Source: Levilactobacillus brevis (GTDB lineage Bacteria > Bacillota > Bacilli > Lactobacillales > Lactobacillaceae). Taken from it: a stretch of 64,000 bases of DNA. Shown here piece by piece: positions 18,724-32,995 of the stretch (position 1 is the stretch's first letter; each line of letters begins with the position of its first letter). The notes under the pieces are model-generated. The model ran no database searches, was not told where the DNA came from, and was given only the letters and a program-made list of their open reading frames with translations. The DNA lies in NCBI GenBank assembly GCA_003666485.1, contig CP032931.1:1612001-1676000 (forward strand), read 5' to 3'. A program made the position numbers and the translations under genes.

Positions 18724-20456
18724 TGAGAGCGATGCTCAAGGGAATTGCCGCCAGTGATGGGGTGGCTTGCGGCCGGGTATACCGGTTTGTTGAACCAGAC
18801 CTTCGCACAAAAAGACGGTCAATCACTAATCTTGATTACGAATTAAATCGATTCCATCAGGCCCTTGAAGCAGCCGTCTCAGAAGTCGAGACGATTAAAA
18901 CTCGTGCAACTAAAAACCTGGGCGCTGATAGTGCCCAGGTTTTTAGTGCCCACATTGAGATGCTCCAGGACCCAGAATTCATTGGTGCCGTTGAGACACA
19001 GATCAAAACCGAGCGGATCAATGCCGAAGTTGCCTTGGCGAGCGTGGCCAACATTTACGAAGGCCGGTTGAAGGAACAAAACGCGTACATGCAAGAGCGG
19101 GTCAGTGACCTCCATGACATTACCAAGCGGGTCACGGCACATTTGCTGGGCGTGAAGTTGCCGGATCTGGCATTGCTCAAGGAACCCGTCGTCGTGGTCA
19201 CGCATGATCTGATTCCCAGTGACACGGTCTCAGTGGATGCCAAGTACATCCTGGGCTTCGTGACGGACTTAGGCGGGCGTACCTCGCATTCGTCCATCTT
19301 GGCGCGGTCACTGAACATTCCTGCAGTCGTGGGGACGCAATCGGCGACGGCTGATCTGACGGATGGCACCATGGTCATCGTCAATGGGACGCGGGGCAGT
19401 GTCATTAGTGAGCCGACTAAGCCGGAACTGGCAACGGCTAAACAGGCCATGCAGGACCGCGCGGCAAACATGCAACGACTCGCGACGTTACGCCACCACA
19501 CGACGACCAGCCAAGATGGCGTCGGCGTGCTGCTGGCGGCCAATGTCGGTACCGCTAACGATATCCCGAACGTGTTAAAGAACGGGGCTGAAGCAATCGG
19601 GCTCATGCGCACGGAATTTCTGTACATGGACAGCGAACAGCTCCCCACGGAAGATGAACAATTTCTGGCCTATCGCCAGGTCGTCCAGGCCTTGGCCCCG
19701 CGGCCGGTTGTGATTCGGACGCTCGATATCGGTGGCGACAAGCCGTTGCCGTATCTGAAGCAAAAGCCAGAAGCCAACCCCTTCTTAGGGGCACGGGCGA
19801 TTCGGCAGAGCTTGGCGCATCAAAACGTCTTTCGGAGCCAGTTGCGTGCACTGCTGCGGGCCTCGGCCTACGGTAATTTGCGGATCATGTTTCCCATGAT
19901 TGCCACGCTAGACGAGTTGCGGCAGGCCAAGGCCATCTATGATGACGAACGCTCCCGGCTGACCACGGCCAAGGTGCCGATGGGCAAGGTCCAGGTCGGC
20001 ATGATGGTCGAGGTTCCGGCAGCGGCCATGCTCGCGGATCGCTTTGCTCAGGAGGTCGACTTCATGAGCATTGGGACCAACGACCTGATCGGCTACACCA
20101 TGGCGGCAGACCGGACGAACCAAGACGTGGCCTACCTGTACCAGCCATACCATCCCGCAATTTTGCGGTTGGTGGACCGGATCGTGACGGCGGGCCACGC
20201 GGCGGGCATTCCCGTGGCGATGTGTGGCGAGATGGCCGGCGATCCCATTGCGGTACCCCTGTTATTGGGGATGGGGCTAGACGAGTTTTCAATGGGTGCG
20301 GGGTCGATCTTAAAGACGCGCCAGCTGATCAGTCAGTTGGACGCCAAGGAGCTCCAATCCTTAGTCGAGACGGTCTTAAACTCAGCCAGCACCAGCCAGG
20401 AGGTCGTCACGATGGTCCAAGCGGCGGTGCCTGATGTATTGAATCAAACAGATTGA
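18723..20456 (+). CDS. ptsI: Phosphoenolpyruvate-protein phosphotransferase (enzyme I)
   Basis: The 577-residue enzyme takes phosphate from phosphoenolpyruvate and gives it to HPr. His189 in GGRTSHSSILARS is the phosphorylated residue, and the C-terminal PEP-binding barrel shows MRTEFLYM and MVEVPAAAML. It is translationally coupled to ptsH (ATGA-type one-base overlap). Length and motifs are normal. A strong terminator follows. Confidence 0.97.
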   Translation: MRAMLKGIAASDGVACGRVYRFVEPDLRTKRRSITNLDYELNRFHQALEAAVSEVETIKTRATKNLGADSAQVFSAHIEMLQDPEFIGAVETQIKTERINAEVALASVANIYEGRLKEQNAYMQERVSDLHDITKRVTAHLLGVKLPDLALLKEPVVVVTHDLIPSDTVSVDAKYILGFVTDLGGRTSHSSILARSLNIPAVVGTQSATADLTDGTMVIVNGTRGSVISEPTKPELATAKQAMQDRAANMQRLATLRHHTTTSQDGVGVLLAANVGTANDIPNVLKNGAEAIGLMRTEFLYMDSEQLPTEDEQFLAYRQVVQALAPRPVVIRTLDIGGDKPLPYLKQKPEANPFLGARAIRQSLAHQNVFRSQLRALLRASAYGNLRIMFPMIATLDELRQAKAIYDDERSRLTTAKVPMGKVQVGMMVEVPAAAMLADRFAQEVDFMSIGTNDLIGYTMAADRTNQDVAYLYQPYHPAILRLVDRIVTAGHAAGIPVAMCGEMAGDPIAVPLLLGMGLDEFSMGAGSILKTRQLISQLDAKELQSLVETVLNSASTSQEVVTMVQAAVPDVLNQTD

Positions 20457-20466
20457 GATGAATGAA

Positions 20467-20519
20467 GAGTGGAACCAGTGCCTTTTGGCCCAGGTTTCGG
20501 CAATATAAGTTCGGAAATA
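20467..20519 (+). repeat. Element D half, copy 1
   Basis: GTGGAACCAGTGCCTTTTGG, then CCCAGGTTTC, then GCAATATAAGTTCGG. The same block recurs at 51645-51700 (minus), 55343-55411 (plus) and 56497-56555 (minus). Here it lies between the ptsI stop and its terminator. Confidence 0.6.
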
Positions 20520-20521
20520 CC

Positions 20522-20557
20522 AATGAGTTTGGGTGCTTTATCCCAAACTCATTTTTT
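20522..20557 (+). terminator. ptsHI terminator
   Basis: AATGAGTTTGGG (20522-20533) pairs perfectly with CCCAAACTCATT (20542-20553), followed by T. Confidence 0.9.
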
Positions 20558-20558
20558 A

Positions 20559-20788
20559 GTGGCTAGGAAAGGGACGTCTGGTTAAGCTAGGGTTCCATTA
20601 GTCGAGAGAACCAGTGCGTATGCAGGAATCATCGTGTTTATGTGATAGTTCCAGGGGAGGATGTCTTTGAGTCGCACGACGATTTGGCTGATTGTGACAA
20701 AACAAAGTCTGGACAGTGCCAGTGTGTTAAACTGACATAACTACAGTGGGCAGATGTGAGTGGCCAATTGCTGCTGATAACCACCATC
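20559..20788. other. Intergenic sequence without recognised features
   Basis: Between the ptsI terminator and copy A7. I see no gene, promoter or strong hairpin. Confidence 0.4.
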
Positions 20789-20976
20789 GTAGCCGAGAGT
20801 TCGTCAAATATGGATTCAGCCGTGGGAGTTCCCTTAACGGTGGGGTTTTACCGTTTAGGGAACTGGCGTCTTTGAGACGTGATTTTTCGGCTCAAAGCGA
20901 GGCCGAGACCGCTTCTCAGGCTCGGTCCGGTCCGCCCACCGCATTCCAGTCCATATTTGGCAAACGTTAGGCGGGC
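20789..20976 (-). repeat. Structured intergenic element A, copy 7
   Basis: Closing stem CAAATATGGA with TCCATATTTG; P4 hairpin AGTTCCC/GGGAACT. It lies directly beside a shortened B copy and a further A copy, giving an A-B-A arrangement on the minus strand. Confidence 0.8.
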
Positions 20977-20999
20977 CGGATCGTAACTAAAGGTTGCAA

Positions 21000-21166
21000 G
21001 TACAAAAGCACTTGATAATACTCAGCTGACAAGGATTGTGAACATGAAATTAGTCCACGCCCACCACCTGCGGCTGTCAGAGATTCCGGTAGCTATGGGA
21101 AACGTCGGCGGCCTATGGAGCGATTCGCCGGCGTCACAGCAACCTACACCTCTGACTGCCTCCGGT
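21000..21166 (-). repeat. Element B, copy 3 (shortened) with flank
   Basis: The outer arms (CTGCGGCTGTCAGAG and CTCTGACTGCCTCCGG) and the flank CTCAGCTGACAAGGATTGTG match copy 5 at 55129-55340 in reverse, but about 80 bases of the interior are missing. Confidence 0.65.
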
Positions 21167-21247
21167 TACGTCGGTGGTTAACCACAAAATTAACAGAAAA
21201 ATCGCTGAAATGGCAACGTTCATCCACATTAGTGGACAACCTGTCAC

Positions 21248-21427
21248 GTAGCCGTGAGTGAGCTAAATTTGGACTCAGCCGTGGGCGTTTTCAAGTGATC
21301 TACTTGGAAACGGGCGTCTTCGAGACGTGGCTTTCGGCTCGAAGCGAGGTTGAAGACCGCACTTTGGCTTCGACCGGTCCTTCCCACAGCGTCACGGTCC
21401 AAATTTGGCGAACGGCAAGGCGGCCAG
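21248..21427 (-). repeat. Structured intergenic element A, copy 8
   Basis: Closing stem AAATTTGGAC with GTCCAAATTT; P3 hairpin CTTCGAG/CTCGAAG. It is nearly identical to A copy 10 and is joined to B copy 3 by a recognisably similar linker. Confidence 0.8.
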
Positions 21428-21486
21428 CACCATCAACCGTGGCTGTAATGTGCAAGAATTAATTTGACAGCAACTACCGCTGACGT

Positions 21487-21515
21487 TTGCAATCACCTAG
21501 GCAAACCCATATAAT
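21487..21515 (+). promoter_or_regulatory. Promoter of the glycolipid operon
   Basis: TTGCAA (21487-21492), 17-bp spacer, TATAAT (21510-21515), about 70 bases before the first gene. Confidence 0.7.
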
Positions 21516-21583
21516 TATGATGATTGTAAAATGCGTAGTACCTAACTATTTAGCCAAAACACAAGACGCAAGGGGGATTGGCA

Positions 21584-22762
21584 ATGAACATTGGCATATT
21601 TACGGATACCTATTTCCCTCAAGTGAGTGGGGTTGCGACTTCCATTAAGACGTTGCGAGATCAATTGGAAAAACAGGGGCACCAAGTCTACATTTTCACG
21701 ACCACTGATCCACACGTGGAGAAGAACGTGTACGAGCGCAATGTCTTTCGCTTCTCAAGTATTCCGTTCGTATCGTTTACGGACCGTCGAATCGCGGTTC
21801 GGGGGTTGTTTCAGGCTTATCAGATTGCAAAGGAACTGAATCTTGACGTAGTCCATACCCAGACGGAATTTTCGATGGGCTGGATCGGCAAATTTGTGGC
21901 GCGCAATCTGGAGATTCCGTGTCTACATACGTACCACACGATGTATGAAGATTATTTGCATTACGTGGCTAATGGGAAGATTCTGAAGCCCGTTCACGTT
22001 AAACAGGGAACACTGGCGTTTTGTTACCACCTAACGGGTGTCGTGGCACCCAGTGACCGGGTCTTGACGACCTTGACGGATTACGGTGTCAAGGCGCCGA
22101 TCCGCGTGATTCCGACCGGGGTCAACCTGCATCAATACGAGCAGCCCGACACGGCTAATTTACGCCGGCAATTGGGTTATGCGCCGGATACACCAGTCAT
22201 CTTGTCGCTGAGTCGCTTGGCTTATGAGAAAAATATCAAGGCCAGCATCACGGGCCTGGGCCGCATTTTGGAACAGGTGCCGAACGCCCAACTGCTGATC
22301 GTGGGAGATGGGCCGGCCAAAGAAGACCTGGAAGCGCAAGCCCAGGCTTCGGGGTACAACGATCACATTACCTTTACCGGTGAAGTGAACAACGATGACG
22401 TGTTCCGCTACTACCACATGGCCAACGTCTTTCTGTCGTCTTCGGATTCCGAGTCGCAGGGGCTGACCTACATCGAAGCGATGGCGGCCGGTACGAAGAT
22501 CGTGGTCATGACCAGTCCGTATACCGACGAATTACTGTCGAGCCGGACGCTGGGGGTCACGTTCACGACCCAAGATGAAATGGTGACCAACGTCGTGGAC
22601 TACCTGCTCCATGGGGATGAAGAGCAGGATCCTGATTTACTGGCCCAAAAGCTCGCGGAGATTTCCGCGGATACCTTTGGCCGGCACATCATTGAATTTT
22701 ATCAGGATGCCCAAGCGAGCTACGAACAGTCGCACGAGGATACCCCAGACTTTAGTGATTAG
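21584..22762 (+). CDS. lafA: GT4 glycosyltransferase, LafA-like (diacylglycerol glucosyltransferase)
   Basis: The 392-residue GT-B enzyme has the N-terminal loop PQVSGVATSI and the C-terminal nucleotide-sugar site with SDSESQGLTYIEAMAAGTKI (E-x7-E). It fits 1,2-diacylglycerol 3-alpha-glucosyltransferases that make the first sugar step of the lipoteichoic acid glycolipid anchor at the inner membrane face. Chosen start is ATG 21584 behind AAGGGGGA; a TTG two codons earlier is possible. The next gene begins 12 bases after the stop. Assignment to LafA rests on gene order and family, so substrate is inferred. Confidence 0.85.
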   Translation: MNIGIFTDTYFPQVSGVATSIKTLRDQLEKQGHQVYIFTTTDPHVEKNVYERNVFRFSSIPFVSFTDRRIAVRGLFQAYQIAKELNLDVVHTQTEFSMGWIGKFVARNLEIPCLHTYHTMYEDYLHYVANGKILKPVHVKQGTLAFCYHLTGVVAPSDRVLTTLTDYGVKAPIRVIPTGVNLHQYEQPDTANLRRQLGYAPDTPVILSLSRLAYEKNIKASITGLGRILEQVPNAQLLIVGDGPAKEDLEAQAQASGYNDHITFTGEVNNDDVFRYYHMANVFLSSSDSESQGLTYIEAMAAGTKIVVMTSPYTDELLSSRTLGVTFTTQDEMVTNVVDYLLHGDEEQDPDLLAQKLAEISADTFGRHIIEFYQDAQASYEQSHEDTPDFSD

Positions 22763-22774
22763 AGGAGTTATTGG

Positions 22775-23797
22775 ATGCTAAAAATCAACATGTTTTCTGC
22801 GGCTGATTCCGTGAAGGGTCAGGGCGTGGGGAGTGCCTACAACGAACTCATGAATCTGTTGGCCACGCGGTTGGACCAAGAATTTGACGTGTCCGTGAAC
22901 AGTTATCGCCGGGTCGACTTGACCCATTACCATACGATCAACTTTTCCTATTACCTGTCAACGTTCTTGCCCCATCGTGGCCGCAAGATTGGTTACGTCC
23001 ACTTTTTACCGGAGACCTTGGAGGGGAGTCTGAAGATTCCGCAACCGTTCCGGGCTATTTTTTACAAGTACGTCATTGCCTTTTATAAGCGAATGGATCA
23101 CATCGTGGTGGTCAACCCGACCTTTATTCCCAAATTAGTGGCGGCGGGCATTCCGGAAGACAAGGTCACGTATATCCCGAACTTCGTGAGCCGCCAGGAG
23201 TTCTATCCGGTCGATGCCGACCAAAAACTAGCGTTGCGCCAGCAGTATCACTACGATCCGCAACGCTTCACCATTTTGGGCATCGGTCAGATTCAGGAGC
23301 GCAAGGGGTTGTTTGACTTCATCAAATTAGCCCGTAATAACCCGGACCTGCAATTTATTTGGGCCGGGGGCTTCTCTTTTGGTCGGATGACGGATGGGTA
23401 TGCTGAGCTCAAGAAGGTCGTCGATGATCCGCCGGCTAATTTGAGCTTCCCGGGCATCGTGGACCGCGATAAGTTGGTGGACTATTATGATCTGGCGGAC
23501 CTGTTTTTACTGCCGTCATTTAACGAGTTGTTCCCCATGTCTGTGCTTGAGGCCTTCAGTACCGGGACACCGGTCTTGTTACGGGACCTCGACTTGTACC
23601 AGGCGATTATCGCGGGCGACTACCAACCGGCGAAGGATTATGCGGAAATGAACGCGCAACTGCAGCGTTTACCGCATGATCCCGCTGCACTGGCCGATTT
23701 GCGGCAAAAGAGCCTGGCCGCGGCTGACCGTTACTCCGAAGAACACCTCACGACTATTTGGCGGGCGTTCTACACGCAACAAGCAAAAGAGGGGTAA
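22775..23797 (+). CDS. lafB: Glycosyltransferase, LafB-like
   Basis: The 340-residue GT4 enzyme carries VNPTFIPKLV, GIGQIQERKG and SFNELFPMSVLEAFSTGTPV, the E-x7-E site. In lactobacilli the gene after lafA adds galactose or a second glucose to glucosyl-diacylglycerol. GAGGAG precedes the ATG. It overlaps no gene but is only three bases from the next start, so one operon is very likely. Confidence 0.82.
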   Translation: MLKINMFSAADSVKGQGVGSAYNELMNLLATRLDQEFDVSVNSYRRVDLTHYHTINFSYYLSTFLPHRGRKIGYVHFLPETLEGSLKIPQPFRAIFYKYVIAFYKRMDHIVVVNPTFIPKLVAAGIPEDKVTYIPNFVSRQEFYPVDADQKLALRQQYHYDPQRFTILGIGQIQERKGLFDFIKLARNNPDLQFIWAGGFSFGRMTDGYAELKKVVDDPPANLSFPGIVDRDKLVDYYDLADLFLLPSFNELFPMSVLEAFSTGTPVLLRDLDLYQAIIAGDYQPAKDYAEMNAQLQRLPHDPAALADLRQKSLAAADRYSEEHLTTIWRAFYTQQAKEG

Positions 23798-23800
23798 GGG

Positions 23801-24847
23801 ATGTCACGACGAAATAAATGGGTTTTAGCCTTAATGTTTCTGTTGGGAATCGCCATCTTTGCGTTTTCCCTGCGTGACATTAAATTTTCTGTCTTAGTCA
23901 ATGATTTTGTGAATATCAACTTCTGGTGGTTCTGGGTGGCGATTTTGTGTATGGCCATTTACCTGGGCCTAGAAGCGTGGATCGTCAAGGTGTTCATCTC
24001 TGATCGAATCGAAGGCTTTACGTTTAAGGATGCCTTGCGTATCCCGATGGTTGAACAGCTATTCAATGGCATCACGCCATTTTCTTCCGGGGGGCAACCC
24101 GCCCAGTTGATTGCGTTGATGCAGACGGGGGTCGATGCCGGTAAGGCCAGCTCCGTCTTGCTGATGAAGTTCGTGGTCTATCAGTCCATGATCGTCATCA
24201 ACTTCTTATTTGCCCTAGTGATTGGTTTTCACAGCATTCAGGACAAGCTGCACGCGTTGGCTTGGCTGGTGGTGTTTGGCTTCACGATTCACCTGGCCGT
24301 GATTATCGGTCTCCTAATGGTGATGTTTTGGCACGCCTTTACCAAGAAGCTGGTCGGGGTCATCATGACGCCCATGAAGTGGTTCATGAAGGCGGAACGG
24401 TTCAACCGCATGGAAGCCAATATCAATGGCAAGATCGATTCCTTTTACGCGGAGAGTGTGCGGATCAGTGGTCAGTGGAAATTAATGCTGCGGGTTTTTG
24501 TGATTACCTTCTTCCAGCTGATGTTCTACTACCTGATCCCCTACTTTATTATGTTGGCACTGGGATACACCACGGCCAACATCGTCATGGTCACGAGTCT
24601 CCACATCTTAATCGTGATGGTGATTTCACTCTTTCCCATTCCCGGCGGTTCCGGGGGAGCGGAGTACAGTTTTGAAATGATCTTTAAGAGCTACATCTCA
24701 TCCAATAGTAAATTGGTGCTGGCCATGATCTTATGGCGGCTGCTGACCTATTACTTGGGGATGCTGGCGGGCTTGGTTGCCATGGTGATTCGTCCCGATA
24801 AGGTCCACGAGACCCCGGGCAAACGACAGAATTCCAGAAATGATTGA
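23801..24847 (+). CDS. Polytopic membrane protein, UPF0104/LPG-synthase transmembrane family
   Basis: The 348-residue protein has about eight hydrophobic segments and the family region EQLFNGITPFSSGGQPAQL. These proteins resemble the flippase-like half of MprF without its catalytic domain and are common next to glycolipid glycosyltransferases. A role in moving the glycolipid anchor across the membrane is inference from the neighbourhood. Its ribosome site AAAGAGGGGTAAGGG overlaps the end of lafB. Confidence 0.75.
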   Translation: MSRRNKWVLALMFLLGIAIFAFSLRDIKFSVLVNDFVNINFWWFWVAILCMAIYLGLEAWIVKVFISDRIEGFTFKDALRIPMVEQLFNGITPFSSGGQPAQLIALMQTGVDAGKASSVLLMKFVVYQSMIVINFLFALVIGFHSIQDKLHALAWLVVFGFTIHLAVIIGLLMVMFWHAFTKKLVGVIMTPMKWFMKAERFNRMEANINGKIDSFYAESVRISGQWKLMLRVFVITFFQLMFYYLIPYFIMLALGYTTANIVMVTSLHILIVMVISLFPIPGGSGGAEYSFEMIFKSYISSNSKLVLAMILWRLLTYYLGMLAGLVAMVIRPDKVHETPGKRQNSRND

Positions 24848-24923
24848 GATTTTCTGGATTAGGGCGTGCCATAGAGGCCTAAGTTTGGTAAAATCATAGT
24901 GAAAGCTAGAAAGGGGACCAACC

Positions 24924-25160
24924 ATGGAAGAATCTCAACTGATTGGCATCATTAATCGCTTGAAGGCGATGCAAGAGGATGCTACCGACGAGCCACAACC
25001 CCGTCGTTTTGAAAAAGAAGGCGTGGAACAAGCAACGGTCGTATTTAACCAATTGACCCACACTTACACGTTAACTGAACACAATCCGGAAACGACCTTT
25101 GAGTTTGATAACATTGATTTAGTGGCTATCGAATTATTTGATTTACTGACGGATAACTAA
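24924..25160 (+). CDS. YkuJ-family small protein
   Basis: The 78-residue protein (MEESQLIGIINRLKAMQED ... FEFDNIDLVAIELFDLLTDN) resembles the YkuJ/DUF1797 family of Firmicutes, whose function is unknown. GAAAGGGGACC precedes the ATG. TAAAAT about 35 bases upstream may be its own -10 box. A strong terminator separates it from ltaS. Confidence 0.75.
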   Translation: MEESQLIGIINRLKAMQEDATDEPQPRRFEKEGVEQATVVFNQLTHTYTLTEHNPETTFEFDNIDLVAIELFDLLTDN

Positions 25161-25163
25161 TCA

Positions 25164-25198
25164 CAAAACTATGGGTGCCATAGTTTTGTTTTTTTTTA
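25164..25198 (+). terminator. Terminator before ltaS
   Basis: ACAAAACTATGG pairs perfectly with CCATAGTTTTGT, followed by eight T. Confidence 0.95.
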
Positions 25199-25353
25199 GA
25201 AAAAATGGTGAGCGACATCAGGCAGCTTAAGAGCAGTCGCTGCGGTCGACGAGCCGTGATCGGCACCCCACGTTTGGACCGATTCTTCCGCGGAAGGGCG
25301 TTTGTCAGGTGTGGCGTTTGTGTGATTAAAACTTGAATTTTTTCAAAGGTTCT

Positions 25354-25390
25354 GTAATCAGATTGATTACCCACTAATATCCGCTATACT
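25354..25390 (+). promoter_or_regulatory. ltaS promoter with palindrome over the -35 box
   Basis: TTGATT (25363-25368), 16-bp spacer, TATACT (25385-25390). GTAATCAGATTGATTAC (25354-25370) is a perfect inverted repeat with 7-bp arms covering the -35 box, so a repressor may bind here; no regulator is assigned. Confidence 0.6.
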
Positions 25391-25424
25391 GTAGTGATGT
25401 TAATTATTTTGTGGAGGCTGTCTC

Positions 25425-27482
25425 ATGGCGAACTTTTTTAAACGGAACATGAACTGGATCAACACCCGCATGGGCTTTTTCCTGTTAACCATTGTTCTCT
25501 TCTGGGCAAAGACTTACATTGCCTATCAAACTGAATTTACTTTAGGAGCCAAGGGGAGTGTGCAGCAGTTTCTACTGTTCATCAACCCGGTACCAGCAGC
25601 ACTGCTGATATTTGGGATTGCGCTATACTTCCGTGGTCGGCTCGCTTACTGGTTGATGATGATTATCAACGTCTTGGAATCGACCTGGATCTTCGCGAAC
25701 GTCTTGTACTATCGTGAATTTTCAGACTTCTTGTCCTTCGGGATCATGAAGGGCTCAAGCGACGTGGGCAATAATCTGGGCAAGAGCCTGGCACAAATCA
25801 CCCACGTCTATGATTTTTTTGTTTATATCGATATCGTGATTTTGATCATCCTGTTGGTCACCCACGTGATTCGCATCGACCCGCGGCCCTTTAAACGCCG
25901 GTACGCCTTTTCCATCACCGTCCTGTCGTTTGGACTGATGTTTGCCGAGTTTGGCATGGCCAACGCGGACCGCTCAGGCTTATTGACGCGGACATTTGAC
26001 AATAACTACATCGTCAAATACATGGGGCTGAATGAATATGCGGCCTTCAACGCGTATCAGACGCAAAAGGAAAGTGCGACACGGGCCAGTGCCAACGCCA
26101 GTGATATGAAGAGTGTGCTGAAATACCTGAAGCAAAATCGGGTGAGTCCGAATGTGTCTTACTACGGTAAGGAGAAGGGTAAGAACGTCTTTATCATTCA
26201 CCTGGAAAGCTTCCAGCAGTTCCTGATCGACTATAAGGTCGACGGCAAGGAAGTGACCCCAACGCTTAACAAGTTCTACCATAACCAAAACACGTTGTCG
26301 TTTGCCAACTTCTACAATCAAGTTGCGCAAGGGAAGACGTCTGACGCGGAAATGATGCTCGAAAACTCACTGTTTGGCTTACCTCAGGGGTCGGCGATGA
26401 CCACCTATGGGACGCAAAACACCTTCCAGGCGGCACCAGCAATCCTGAGCCAAGAGGCGGGATACACCACGGCGGCCTTTCATGGGGATGTGCCGAGTTT
26501 CTGGAACCGGGATAACACCTATAAGTCATGGGGTTACCAGTACTTCTTTAGCTCCAGCTACTACCACGAGAAGCCAGGGTACAGTGTGGGGTATGGGCTG
26601 AAAGACAAAATCTTCTTTGAACAGTCAGCGAAGTACATCGAGCAGTTACCACAACCGTTCTATGCCAAATTGATTACGTTGACGAACCACTACCCCTATG
26701 AGTTAGATAAGAAGAACACGGACTTCCCCGCTACCAAGACAGGGGACAAGACCGTTGATCCATACGTGCAAACGGCCCATTACCTGGATCAGTCCTTTGC
26801 GGAATTCCTGACTTACCTGAAGAAGGTCGGTCTGTACAAGAACAGTGTCATCGTCGCTTACGGGGACCACTACGGGATTTCCAATAACCACCGACCAGCG
26901 ATTGCCCAATTGCTGGGTAAGAGCAAGGTTACCAACTTTGACCTGGCCCAGTTCCAAAAGGTCCCATTCATGATTCACGCCACGGGACTCAAGGGGGGCA
27001 TTAGCCACACCTATGGGGGCGAGATCGATGTTCTGCCGACGCTGCTGGACCTGTTAGGGGTCAAGAACACGGACACCGTTCAGTTTGGTCAAGACCTGCT
27101 GGCGAAGAACCGTAATCAGACGGTGGCGTTTAGAAACGGGAATTTTGTTTCACCGAAGTACACCAAGATTGGCGGAACCGTCTACGATACCAAGACGGGG
27201 AAAGTCTTAACACTGACGGCGGCCCAAAAGAAGACCGTCGCGCAGTTACAAAACCACGTGACGACTGAACTGTCATTGTCCGATCGGGTGATTTATGGGG
27301 ACTTGTTACGCTTCTACAAGCCAAAGGGCTTCAAGAAGGTCGACAAGGCTGCCTTTACCTATAAGTACAAGCCAGCGATGGAAAAACTCGCTGAGGCCGA
27401 AAAGGAAGAAAAGACCAGTGCTTTGGTGAAGAACCATAACAAGACGACGACGTACAAGACAGATGCGCCAGAACTGAAGTAA
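25425..27482 (+). CDS. ltaS: Lipoteichoic acid synthase
   Basis: The 685-residue enzyme has five N-terminal membrane segments (within about 1-190) and an extracellular sulfatase-like domain. QGKTSDAEM contains the catalytic threonine, HGDVPSFWNRDN and YGDHYG hold metal and substrate residues. It polymerises glycerol phosphate from phosphatidylglycerol on the glycolipid anchor outside the membrane. GTGGAGG precedes the ATG. Together with lafA, lafB and the flippase-like gene it makes a nearly complete lipoteichoic acid module. A basic/acidic Lys-Glu-rich tail ends the protein. Confidence 0.94.
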   Translation: MANFFKRNMNWINTRMGFFLLTIVLFWAKTYIAYQTEFTLGAKGSVQQFLLFINPVPAALLIFGIALYFRGRLAYWLMMIINVLESTWIFANVLYYREFSDFLSFGIMKGSSDVGNNLGKSLAQITHVYDFFVYIDIVILIILLVTHVIRIDPRPFKRRYAFSITVLSFGLMFAEFGMANADRSGLLTRTFDNNYIVKYMGLNEYAAFNAYQTQKESATRASANASDMKSVLKYLKQNRVSPNVSYYGKEKGKNVFIIHLESFQQFLIDYKVDGKEVTPTLNKFYHNQNTLSFANFYNQVAQGKTSDAEMMLENSLFGLPQGSAMTTYGTQNTFQAAPAILSQEAGYTTAAFHGDVPSFWNRDNTYKSWGYQYFFSSSYYHEKPGYSVGYGLKDKIFFEQSAKYIEQLPQPFYAKLITLTNHYPYELDKKNTDFPATKTGDKTVDPYVQTAHYLDQSFAEFLTYLKKVGLYKNSVIVAYGDHYGISNNHRPAIAQLLGKSKVTNFDLAQFQKVPFMIHATGLKGGISHTYGGEIDVLPTLLDLLGVKNTDTVQFGQDLLAKNRNQTVAFRNGNFVSPKYTKIGGTVYDTKTGKVLTLTAAQKKTVAQLQNHVTTELSLSDRVIYGDLLRFYKPKGFKKVDKAAFTYKYKPAMEKLAEAEKEEKTSALVKNHNKTTTYKTDAPELK

Positions 27483-27489
27483 TGAAATG

Positions 27490-27534
27490 CAAAGACCCCG
27501 GTCGCCCGGTAAAAGGTGCGATTGGGGTCTTTTG
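27490..27534 (+). terminator. ltaS terminator
   Basis: AAAGACCCC pairs with GGGGTCTTT, loop of about 24 bases, short T tail. Confidence 0.75.
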
Positions 27535-27667
27535 CTGTCTGCGGGGTCAAGCGGGAGGGGAGCAGAGGTAGACCGCTTAGTGGGCGGTTTTACGGGATCG
27601 GGTTGCATTTGGTTCAGTCAGTAGAGACGGCGGCTGAAAATAATTTCAGTAAATATTCATTTTCCCC

Positions 27668-27910
27668 TTGACCAGAGCGGCGGATATTGGTAAACTATTT
27701 TTTGTTGTCAATTACGCAAACAAGCGTTGTGACGACAACGACGAATCGAGATTCAAGTAATTGAAAAAAAGGCTTGACGGTCTTAGCAATTCTTGATATA
27801 GTAGTAATCGTTGTTGAGAATATTTATTCAATTAGTTGCAGTAAACATCAATATTTATTCAAAAAGATGTTTAAAAATTAGTTGACATGATTTTGACAGC
27901 ATGATATACT
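27668..27910 (+). promoter_or_regulatory. Tandem rRNA promoters
   Basis: Three promoter-like pairs each with a 17-bp spacer: TTGACC/TAAACT (27668-27696), TTGACG/TATAGT (27774-27802) and TTGACA/TATACT (27882-27910). The last two are strong. A boxA-like TTTGAAAACTGAAC follows at 27958-27971 in the leader. Confidence 0.8.
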
Positions 27911-28101
27911 TTAAAAGTTGTCACGGAGCAATTGCTTCTCTGATAACTTGGTAGACCTTTGAAAACTGAACATTGTTTCGACAAACCAAATATGTGTAGG
28001 GCGGTTTGATACTTGGTATCAAACCCAAACAATATTTGCGAAGTCAATTCGCTTTTAAAAATGTAACAACAATCGATGAGCTATTCAAGCACATCATCTA
28101 T

Positions 28102-32809
<4,708 letters not shown>

Positions 32810-32876
32810 GTAGAGTTGGTGTTCTCAAAGAAAATAAATTGATGATATCTAGTTTTGAGGGAATAAGTTCTCTTAT

Positions 32877-32994
<118 letters not shown>

Positions 32995-32995
32995 C

